From Silvimonas sp. JCM 19000 (lineage in GTDB: Bacteria; Pseudomonadota; Gammaproteobacteria; Burkholderiales; Chitinibacteraceae), in NCBI GenBank assembly GCA_001313065.1, contig BBFD01000286.1, positions 1-5,284 on the forward strand: a DNA stretch of 5,284 nucleotides, read 5' to 3'. The position numbers were made by a program, and so were the translations under genes. This document shows, piece by piece, positions 1-4,836 of the stretch (positions are counted from its first letter, which is position 1; each line of letters starts with the position of its first letter). The notes under the pieces are model-generated. The model did not search any database, was not told the origin of the DNA, and saw nothing but the letters and a program-made list of their open reading frames with translations.

Positions 1-161
1 CGCCCACCGCCCGCACTGGCCGCCGGCGCACTCTGCGCATGCTTGATGAAATAAACGCCACCCGCAACGATCACCACCGCCGCAATCCAGTACGGCCAGG
101 TCGTACGCTTGCGGTTTACATGGGCAGGGGGAGTAACAACAGGCTGCTGATTCTCGGACAT
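1..161 (-). CDS. N-terminus of RND-efflux-type membrane fusion (adaptor) protein, partial
   Basis: Only the first 53 residues are in the window; the gene runs off the left edge. The start ATG (minus strand, 159-161) follows a weak GGAA ribosome site. The protein begins MSENQQPVVTPPAHVNRKR, a short polar, basic cytoplasmic tail, followed by a single hydrophobic anchor at about residues 22-38 (WPYWIAAVVIVAGGVYF). An Ala/Ser/Gly-rich stretch (QSAPAASAGGG) comes next. This layout is typical of MdtA-like periplasmic adaptors, which link an inner-membrane RND pump to an outer-membrane channel and often have a Gly-rich linker just after the anchor. The diagnostic lipoyl and beta-barrel domains lie outside the window, so another single-pass protein such as a secretion or TonB-like component is possible. 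It is read away from the toxin cassettes and its base composition is GC-richer, so it is probably the chromosomal flank of the rhs locus. Confidence 0.6.
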   Translation of the reverse strand, partial: MSENQQPVVTPPAHVNRKRTTWPYWIAAVVIVAGGVYFIKHAQSAPAASAGGG

Positions 162-230
162 ACCGGTTCCAGTTCTACGTGTGTACGCCCGTTGCGCACG
201 GGCTTGTGGTTGGGTGGTGCGGAGCGTGTA

Positions 231-244
231 TTTATACATATGTA
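231..244 (-). promoter_or_regulatory. AT-rich patch with 10-bp palindrome upstream of the adaptor gene
   Basis: The perfect palindrome TACATATGTA (235-244) abuts TATAAA read on the minus strand (231-236), about 70 bases upstream of the adaptor start. It could be a -10 element with an operator half, since RND pump operons often have a repressor site there. No good -35 hexamer is visible at the right spacing, so this is only a suggestion. Confidence 0.2.
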
Positions 245-337
245 AAACGCACGGTACTTTGCCCTGGTCGGGCTTAGGCCATGCTGAAGGCGGCAGTGTG
301 CCGTAGCGGTCCGTTAATGGGGGTTAGGTGATCGTAA

Positions 338-505
338 AGGTTTTGTAAAGGCGGGGTGGCGCCGCTGGGCGCGTGGATGACGGGGGCTTCGTTTTCAGAC
401 ATGAACGGAAGCGCCATAGCACCGCCGCGTCGAGATAACATCTGCTGGAGTGAAAGCAACGCACACATCGAGTCGCGCAAAATTGCGCTTGGGCGCCGTC
501 GCTAA
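338..505 (+). pseudogene. possible tail of a lost toxin tip upstream of cassette 1
   Basis: The plus strand is open for 55 codons from after the TAA at 335-337 to the TAA at 503-505. It ends in DNICWSESNAHIESRKIALG followed by RRR, 21 bases before a well-placed immunity-type start at 527. In every other cassette here a toxin-like reading frame ends a few bases before the downstream gene, so this could be the C-terminal remnant of the toxin for the 527 gene. There is no Rhs hinge, no start signal and no recognised motif. A minus-strand frame of similar length overlaps it. The rest of 162-526 shows no convincing gene; a 6-bp palindrome GCGCAA-AA-TTGCGC lies at 475-488. Confidence 0.28.
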
Positions 506-515
506 ATACACAATT

Positions 516-520
516 GGAGG
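516..520 (+). promoter_or_regulatory. strong Shine-Dalgarno site GGAGG
   Basis: GGAGG sits 6 bases before the ATG at 527. It is the best ribosome site in the window and shows that the now very short frame at 527 was once the start of a real, well-translated gene. Confidence 0.7.
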
Positions 521-526
521 GTTTTA

Positions 527-1156
527 ATGAGCGACTTGTTAGCCAGATTGACTGACGCATCCGGAACCGAATTGCTACCGGTTTGGGCAGACTGGCTGCA
601 CCCAATACAACGCCATTGAAGTGTGGAATTCTGTAGCTGCTTGTGAAGGGAAAATCCCATGATTAAAACGGCTGAAGAGTTGTGTTTCGTCATACAGAGT
701 TACTTTGGCAAAGAGCCTCCTCCACAGGTGAACCTCATTGTGGATAACAACAGTTTGGAAGCCCAATCTGTCAGAGATTTTTTTTGCAGGAAAAAAAAGC
801 TGGTGGGATATCTCCTTGGGAGATCTACAAAACTCATACCAGGCGATGGGTCTGCCTGCTTAACCTTCATGAGTGCACCGGGCTTTATCTATTATCTTCC
901 GTGCTATATGGAAATTGTGTGTAAGAATTTTTTATGAAGCAGATGCAATCTCAGCAGAATTTATTCCGAAGCTGATAAGGCCCATTCAGGATTCAGCGCA
1001 TAAACATCACGCTGCGCTGAGAACCCTTGAATCTACTCAGCATCGCGCCATTGCTGAATTTTTTTGAAATTCGTAAGTGAACACTATTTGAAGCATGAGG
1101 CCCATGATGAAGCTGCTGAAGCATTGGGTTTGTTTTGGGCTGATTACTTGAAATAG
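527..1156 (+). pseudogene. immunity-type protein, broken by four frameshifts (about 205 aa when joined)
   Basis: From ATG 527 the frame stops after 30 residues (MSDLLARLTDASGTELLPVW...), but related coding sequence continues in other frames to the TAG at 1154-1156. The pieces are: 527-595; about 600-659 (QYNAIEVWNSVAACEGKIP); 659-931 (IKTAEELCFVIQSYFGKE ... FMSAPGFIYYLPCYMEIVC); 933-1064 (YEADAISAEFIPKLIRP ... QHRAIAEF); and 1064-1153 (LKFVSEHYLKHEAHDEAAEA ... FWADYLK). Each junction lies at or beside a single-base run: CCC 601-603, CCC 656-658, T6 928-933, T7 1059-1065. The middle part, with a hydrophobic/aromatic YYLPCYM patch and a following QHRAIAEFL helix, is reminiscent of DUF6714-type proteins found beside Rhs tips, but I cannot assign it firmly. 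Its inferred job is to neutralise a cognate toxin now lost upstream. Either it is a pseudogene or the breaks are sequencing errors. Confidence 0.7.
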
Positions 1157-1158
1157 CC

Positions 1159-1307
1159 ATGCATATGGGTCTGAAGTCTATTAAGTTGTACAGATCCAAT
1201 GGGGTTTCCGCAACGCCGGTAGCTCCTGCCACCTGGCCTCGGCTGCTGTCACTGTGATATCAATTCCTGCCCAGCGCCCCTCAGGATCGTCGGGTGATTC
1301 GAGGTGA
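1159..1307 (+). pseudogene. Rhs hinge scar with residual toxin tip
   Basis: ATGCATATG at 1159 and ACAGATCC at 1190 repeat the words of the intact hinge farther right (4004 and 4036) with almost the same spacing, 31 against 32 bases. There they encode YAYVAGNPLLYTDPTG. Here the frame gives TDPMG and breaks at once; another frame gives SNGVSATPVAPATW. ATCCAATGGGG (1194-1204) is also identical at 2594-2604. After the hinge only about 100 bases remain before an end at the TGA 1305-1307, two bases before the next gene's ATG. Nearly all of the toxin has therefore been deleted, leaving a cassette boundary followed directly by an immunity-type gene. Confidence 0.6.
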
Positions 1308-1309
1308 AA

Positions 1310-1838
1310 ATGTTAGAAAAAGCATGGAATGACATTGTAAACGCCGATGAGAAGGCGCGCCCCCGAGCCATATATCGCGCTGCTAAAATTTACGACGAAG
1401 TCATCCTCACCCAAAGACCTGTTTCGGAAGATGCATTCAATTTTTTAGTAAAGGTCGTGAGCAGCGAGGCAGCTTCAAAGAGCAAAGGTATAGAGCACTT
1501 TTTTATTGGAAATCAGTAGCGATTTCGTTAAATACACTTCTGACCAACGGGCTATTTTGTTGGACGTCATAGCCAAATATGCCAGTTCCTATTCCGACTA
1601 TATGGCAAAACACAACTTCGGAGATCTGATCGGCAGATCGTATCCACCGGAAGTGGCCTACAATTTTCTTTTGAAGCTGTTGCGGGAAGATCCTGCGGCA
1701 AAGACTGTGGTTTTCGTGGGGTTCGATGTGTTGAGTATGCAAATTCCAGAGAGCGATCCTTTGCATCGCAAAATAATGTTCGAGTGGAACAAGATTCTCG
1801 ACGAGGAAAACAACGGAAAAGCTCAAGCGAAGGAATAA
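1310..1838 (+). pseudogene. helical immunity-type protein with one frameshift (about 176 aa when joined)
   Basis: ATG 1310 follows GAGG (1301-1304) at 5 bases, so it is preferred over the GTG at 1304. The first frame (MLEKAWNDIVNADEKARPRA ...) stops at TAG 1517-1519. A second frame, open from 1506 to TAA 1836-1838, continues with the same character. Removing one T from the T6 run at 1499-1504 joins them as GIEHFLLEISSDFVKYTSDQ without a break. The joined protein is charged, rich in helix-forming residues and has no signal or membrane segment. Two similar-looking stretches, DAFNFLVKVVSSEAA and EVAYNFLLKLLREDPAA, hint at an internal helical repeat. I do not recognise the family. Its position directly after an Rhs hinge scar suggests a cytoplasmic immunity protein whose toxin is gone. 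Confidence 0.68.
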
Positions 1839-2038
1839 TTTCTACTACGCAGTTCGTGGTCAGGAACAACAATTGATCGATGCAAATGGTGGGGCTCAGA
1901 GTGTTGGGGGTTCGACTCGAAACAGGATCAATGGTGTCTCCGACTTAACCCCGAGGGTCTGTATACAATTCAGCCTCAACGTCAGCTTTCGGGCTCTACC
2001 CGATAACCCAACTCGCACGCGGCTTTGGTAACAGGTAA
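1834..2038 (+). pseudogene. C-terminal tail of an Rhs/polymorphic toxin, N-terminus missing
   Basis: The frame from 1834 reads NNFYYAVRGQEQQLIDANGG and then AQSVGGSTRNRINGVSDL. The pattern RG-x-EQ-x-LI ... GGAQS-x-GG ... N-x-INGxS is, from memory, a recurring ending of Rhs and related polymorphic toxins; I cannot name the enzymatic class. After DL the frame shifts at C4 (1949-1952). Removing one C continues it as RGSVYNSASTSAFGLYPI and then TQLARGFGNR, ending at TAA 2036-2038, four bases before the next gene's ATG. The upstream end overlaps the stop of the previous gene with no hinge, so the toxin's front half was lost by deletion or recombination at about 1830. Confidence 0.6.
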
Positions 2039-2042
2039 CAAC

Positions 2043-2522
2043 ATGAGTAAAACTCAATTAAAGAAGCAAGAGTTGGAGCAGCTTCTTGGTGTTTACAACG
2101 GAGTGGTTAGTGTCCTGGCGAGCTTTGATCATCCGTCGCTTCAGCTCATTATTGAAATGTGGCCAGCTATGGAGAAGCGAATCAGAGAGCTTGTAGACGG
2201 CGAGACTTCAGGGGTATCCCCATCGACGTTGATTGCGGGGGTTAAACAGGGATTGCTTGAGATACCCCGGGGCTTTGGCAGCTTGCCCGCAGATATGCGA
2301 AGTAAAGTGACCAAGGCGTACATTTCAGTTATTGAGGCAGAGCTACCGGCATTCTTTGAAAAGATGGATCGGGACATGCGTGTGGTTCTGGAACGAGGTC
2401 GCATTAAGAGCGAACGCGAATTCCACCTCGTACAACTCATGATTGAACGTGCGGAAGAAAATAGACAAACCCAAGTACTTGAACAGTTGTACGGTGTGAT
2501 AAACGAGTACGAATCACGCTAG
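2043..2522 (+). CDS. intact 159-aa immunity-type protein, family not recognised
   Basis: ATG 2043 is preceded by AGG at 7 bases; the in-frame TTG at 2025 would overlap the end of the toxin tail, so the ATG is preferred. The protein starts MSKTQLKKQELEQLLGVYNG, is soluble and mostly helical, with charged heptad-like segments near both ends (RIRELVDGE; FFEKMDRDMRVVLERGRIKS; LMIERAEENRQTQVLEQLYG). It has no signal peptide, membrane segment or catalytic motif I can see. It follows a toxin tail by four bases and is followed at once by a hairpin terminator, the standard toxin-immunity arrangement. The role as immunity protein is inferred from position only. Notably it is one of just two complete cassette genes needing no frameshift repair. 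Confidence 0.82.
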   Translation: MSKTQLKKQELEQLLGVYNGVVSVLASFDHPSLQLIIEMWPAMEKRIRELVDGETSGVSPSTLIAGVKQGLLEIPRGFGSLPADMRSKVTKAYISVIEAELPAFFEKMDRDMRVVLERGRIKSEREFHLVQLMIERAEENRQTQVLEQLYGVINEYESR

Positions 2523-2533
2523 ATGCATTGCAC

Positions 2534-2558
2534 GCCCGCCATGTGCGGGCCTTGTTGT
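2534..2558 (+). terminator. hairpin terminator after the 2043 gene
   Basis: The stem GCCCGC (2534-2539) / GCGGGC (2545-2550) has a 5-base loop and is followed by CTTGTTGTT. It starts 11 bases after the stop codon. The T tail is interrupted by G. The 17-base hairpin differs at one base from the hairpin at 4809-4825, so the cassettes share this ending. Confidence 0.62.
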
Positions 2559-2562
2559 TGCA

Positions 2563-2978
2563 AATCTTGGCCATAACCCGTTGAGGTACACACATCCAAT
2601 GGGGCTAGCTCCATTGAATGGGAACGGGAATGGCGATACATCGGTTTTCCTATTACGCTCAGCGCGCATGCGAGACCGTCGGCGACATAACCACTACTAT
2701 CAAAAGCTGGTGAAATATTCCGGGTTCAAAACCAACTGGTAACCAGATTGCTTGACGTGGGCTTGGCAAATGCGTGGGCACGGGGAACCACCGATCTATC
2801 CCAAGCTGATATGTATAACAAAATAAGAAATGAATTGATTGCACACGATTAAAATTATCGTGCGCTGGGCGGAACAAATGGCGTCATGAATACCAGGATT
2901 GACTCCTGCCACAGCAATGTTTTCAATGGAGTGGGTTTTGGGCCATTATTTTATGGCGGAACTTTATCGCTGCGTTGA
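2563..2978 (+). pseudogene. Rhs hinge plus damaged toxin tip
   Basis: The frame reads NLGHNPLRYTHPMGLAPLNG, matching the Rhs hinge consensus (GNPLxYTDPxGLA) with D changed to H. AACCCGTT at 2575 and the ACACATCC at 2590 keep the 15-base offset seen at 4021/4036. This frame runs to TAA 2740-2742 (RRRHNHYYQKLVKYSGFKTN...). A second frame, open from 2691, holds a more protein-like continuation: KAGEIFRVQNQLVTRLLDVG, LANAWARGTTDLSQADMYNK, IRNELIAHD. After an in-frame TAA at 2850-2852 it goes on as NYRALGGTNGVMNTRIDSCH and SNVFNGVGFGPLFYGG to TGA 2976-2978. The original was probably a tip of about 130 residues, now with one frameshift and one stop. Toxin activity is unknown. There is no core upstream: the hinge begins about 12 bases after the previous terminator. 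Confidence 0.62.
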
Positions 2979-3028
2979 GTATGGCCCACCCGGAGCCGCG
3001 TGACGGACATCCATAAATGGTATTGGAA

Positions 3029-3360
3029 ATGATTTTTTTAGAGTGTTAATATTAATTTCCTGCACTTCAGTATTTGCATTTCTTGGATTTATATTTTCTA
3101 TTGGCTGGAAACAAGATGCCACAGGGTTTCTGGCATTTATTAAATATGTGATTTTGGCCTCCGGCTTCTTGCCATGGATTGTCTGGCTGAGTTTGGCTAT
3201 TCGTGCAAAACCCTCTTGCATGGGGTGGCCGCTTTCCTTGGCCGTTATCATCCTGGTCTGGCATTTTATATTATGTGTGATTACTGCTCATGCTGGAGGT
3301 GTTGCTTACGCCATTGCGCTAGCTGTTGAAATGGCGATTGCTATCCTGTTTTTTTGTTAA
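3029..3360 (+). pseudogene. four-helix membrane protein, probable immunity partner of the 2563-2978 tip
   Basis: The open frame is 3043-3360 from GTG (105 aa). Four hydrophobic segments are visible at about residues 1-21, 29-53, 63-82 and 87-104, separated by short polar turns (WKQD, RAKPSCMG, AHAGG). GTG 3043 lies inside the first helix and lacks a ribosome site. ATG 3029 reads into the T7 run 3033-3039 and then stops; with T5 or T8 it would read MIF(F)RVLILISCTSVFAF in frame, so the true start is probably 3029 with a run-length change. I do not recognise the family. Its position 50 bases after a toxin tip suggests an inner-membrane immunity protein, which in known systems usually guards against toxins acting at the membrane or in the periplasm; this is inference. 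If the T7 run is correct, only the shorter GTG form could be made. Confidence 0.66.
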
Positions 3361-3427
3361 GTTGAGGCAGTCACTTCAACGATGAGTTTATGCGGGGAAC
3401 AACCCGCTTCTCAATATCGAACCATTC

Positions 3428-3493
3428 GGGCTTGCCATAAAATGCAAAACTATTTTCAAATCACCTGGCTACGAAAATCCGGAAAGCAAGCCC
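3428..3493. repeat. 8-bp inverted repeat GGGCTTGC / GCAAGCCC
   Basis: GGGCTTGC at 3428-3435 and GCAAGCCC at 3486-3493 are perfect inverted copies 50 bases apart. They could be ends of a small excised element or chance. No flanking direct repeat is visible. Confidence 0.25.
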
Positions 3494-3521
3494 CTATAGA
3501 CAGCGATAAGCAGACATAGCT

Positions 3522-3556
3522 ACGACAATGCCCACCGCTCGGGCGTTGTCGTTTCT
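3522..3556 (+). terminator. strong hairpin terminator after cassette 4
   Basis: The 12-bp stem ACGACAATGCCC (3522-3533) / GGGCGTTGTCGT (3541-3552), with one G-U pair and a 7-base loop, is followed by TTCT. The right arm and tail (GGGCGTTGTCGTTTCTG, 3541-3557) match GGGCGTTGTTGTTTCTG at 4822-4838 with one difference, so it is the full form of a cassette-end hairpin. It is 160 bases after the membrane gene and could work in both directions. Confidence 0.62.
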
Positions 3557-3656
3557 GGCGGGATGTGCGAGCCGGGAGTCGTCTACTTTTGCCTACTAAA
3601 CATTTTCTTTTTTACCTACCAGTGCCTGCCGGTGCTGCAACTTGTGGGTGCCCCTG

Positions 3657-3832
3657 ATGAAAAGAGTCCTATACATCCTGATCTGGCTGGCCGTTGCGTT
3701 ACTGGCTGGCGCAGTGGGTAGTTATCTCTTTAAGGTGGATTTTTGGGTTGCATCCTCATAGCCGGCCTGGCGTTGATTGTTAATGGATTGATTGCTGAGT
3801 GGGAGGATCGCCGACGTGATCGTGACACCTGA
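3657..3832 (+). pseudogene. small two-helix membrane protein with one frameshift (about 57 aa when joined)
   Basis: From ATG 3657 the frame reads MKRVLYILIWLAVALLAGAV, then GSYLFKVD, and stops at TAG 3759-3761. The other frame continues as GCILIAGLALIVNGLIAEWE and DRRRDRDT to TGA 3830-3832. Changing the T5 run at 3740-3744 by +1 or -2 joins them into a two-helix protein with a basic/acidic cytoplasmic tail, a sensible small inner-membrane protein. The ribosome site is weak. I do not recognise it. It could be a small immunity or accessory protein of a lost tip. Its second half is in the same frame as the Rhs segment that follows, separated by this single TGA, so a former fusion is conceivable but not supported by any homology I know. 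Confidence 0.55.
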
Positions 3833-4425
3833 GGGGCAGTATCCGCGGGGTCGGACAATACGTTTGTCTATAACCTGCGCATGCCGGGGCAGTATTGGGA
3901 CAAGGAGATTTCACGCAGTAGTAATGGATACCGCGAATATGATCCGTATATAGGGCGGTATATCCAGAGCGATCCCATTGGGTTGGGCGGGGGATCAACA
4001 CCTATGCATATGTGGCGGGCAACCCGTTACTCTATACAGATCCGACCGGCAAAAAATTGGGTATTCGGTGGGGAATTTGGAGCCGAGCACGTTCCTTTGT
4101 ATGGCCAGGCCCTGGTACTGTGGTTGGAGCAATATTGGGTGCCAGCGCTGGAGTGTGGGCTTCTGATTCCATCACCCAGACGGCCAAAGGCGGCAAAGAG
4201 CAGTGTCGAAATTGGGCTACGGAATATGCAAAGCAGGCAGCAAGGGATAGTGGTCAAGACCCATGCGAGATCCTCGACCAAATGCTGACTACGGCCAAAT
4301 TCGAAGGCAATCAGAAAGAGGTTCAAGATATCCAGCAGGCCCAGAAATACATGAATTGCCGCGACAAGAGCAAGCGAAAAAAAATAAGTACAGGTGCGAA
4401 TGAAAATGACTTGGTATGCCGCTAA
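3833..4425 (+). pseudogene. orphan Rhs core end, hinge and toxin tip (5'-truncated, frameshifted)
   Basis: The frame after TGA 3830 reads SAGSDNTFVYNLRMPGQYWD and then YDPYIGRYIQSDPIGLGGG, the conserved end of an Rhs core where the shell closes. At G5 (3989-3993) the frame is lost; one more G (or two fewer) restores INTYAYVAGNPLLYTDPTGK, the hinge where tips are exchanged. The tip, about 125 residues, runs to TAA 4423-4425. It has a Gly/Ala-rich hydrophobic stretch (PGTVVGAILGASAGVWASDS) and then a helical, Cys-containing domain (KEQCRNWATEYAKQAARDSG; DPCEILDQMLTTAKFEGNQK; VQDIQQAQKYMNCRDKSKRK) ending VCR. The last block resembles endings I have seen in other Rhs/PAAR toxins, but its activity is unknown to me. 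The rest of the core, needed for delivery, is absent, so this copy cannot work alone. The next gene begins 17 bases on. Confidence 0.82.
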
Positions 4426-4442
4426 CTTGCTAATGCAGATTT

Positions 4443-4778
4443 GTGAAAGAACTGGCGACCCCAGTTTTTTTCACCGCGTATGAGAATACCTATTTGGTGG
4501 AGGCGGAAAATGCCGATGAGGCCTTCTCTAAGTCAGAAAGCATAGGTGCCTCTTTGGAGGGGGATGCTCATGGCAGCTTTAGCTGGAACGGTGTGCCTGC
4601 CAAACTGGTTTTTTTTAGGGGGGTTAGAAAATGTGTCGAGGTATCAAGCCCTCGCAGTATTCAGAACTTGCCAGAAGACGGAACCGAGTTAACGTATTCT
4701 CTGATCGATTTCAAAGACCAGAACGATTTGAGGTCTTACGTCGAGGGCGCGTCGGTCTCTGTCAATATAGTGGAATGA
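4443..4778 (+). CDS. DUF4288-like immunity protein for the adjacent Rhs tip (candidate)
   Basis: The 111-aa frame from GTG 4443 reads MKELATPVFFTAYENTYLVE, then AENADEAFSKSESIG, SFSWNGVPAKLVFFRGVRKC and VEVSSP. The order is a beta-strand, an A-x-x-x-x-EAF-x-K helix, a G-containing strand pair ending G-V-x-x-C-VEV, then a D-G-T-E-L-TYS strand. This follows the pattern I associate with DUF4288 (PF14119), a small alpha/beta family often next to polymorphic toxins. It is soluble and cytoplasmic, with no signal peptide. It starts 17 bases after the toxin tip and is followed by a hairpin, so immunity to that tip is the natural role. The start is uncertain: GTG has no ribosome site, and ATG 4433 (MQICERTGDPSFF...) would reach this frame only if the T7 run at 4465-4471 changed length. 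A T8 run at 4609-4616 encodes VFF in frame. Confidence 0.75.
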   Translation: MKELATPVFFTAYENTYLVEAENADEAFSKSESIGASLEGDAHGSFSWNGVPAKLVFFRGVRKCVEVSSPRSIQNLPEDGTELTYSLIDFKDQNDLRSYVEGASVSVNIVE

Positions 4779-4807
4779 AGACACCGTAAATTACCAAATC
4801 AATTCTG

Positions 4808-4836
4808 CGCCCGCCTTGTGCGGGCGTTGTTGTTTC
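4808..4836 (+). terminator. hairpin terminator after cassette 5
   Basis: The perfect 7-bp stem CGCCCGC (4808-4814) / GCGGGCG (4820-4826), with loop CTTGT, is followed by TTGTTGTTT. It begins 30 bases after the immunity stop. It shares its core with the hairpin at 2534 and its tail with that at 3541. It overlaps the start of a possible secreted-protein frame. Confidence 0.58.

Larger units (their letters stand above)
3361..3656. other. gene-free stretch between cassettes 4 and 5
   Basis: About 300 bases with no convincing gene. It holds a weak hairpin GCGGG-GAACAA-CCCGC (3392-3407) just after the membrane gene, an 8-bp inverted repeat (3428/3486), a strong hairpin (3522-3552) and a T6 run (3608-3613). 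Two short frames are visible, MQNYFQITWLRKSGKQAPID... (from 3440, 25 aa) and MPTARALSFLAGCASRESST... (from 3528, 23 aa, overlapping the hairpin); neither has a ribosome site. Confidence 0.5.

Noticed and set aside
274..402. Minus-strand 42-aa frame MSENEAPVIHAPSG... as a gene
   Set aside because: No ribosome site, no recognisable domain, and it overlaps an equally long plus-strand frame; kept only as a low-interest similarity to the adaptor start.
1503..1872. Minus-strand frames of about 100 residues opposite the 1310-1838 gene
   Set aside because: They are shadows: the plus-strand frame has a ribosome site, helical protein-like composition and cassette context, while the minus frames have none.
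3528..3599. Tiny lipoprotein-like frame MPTARALSFLAGCASRESST...
   Set aside because: It has an LAGC lipobox-like word, but it overlaps the strong hairpin, lacks a ribosome site and has a very short hydrophobic segment; probably chance.
3881..4288. Long frame reading straight through 3881-4288 as one protein
   Set aside because: Only its first part (to GLGGG) is Rhs; after the G5 run it reads out-of-frame nonsense, whereas the other frame gives the expected hinge and tip.
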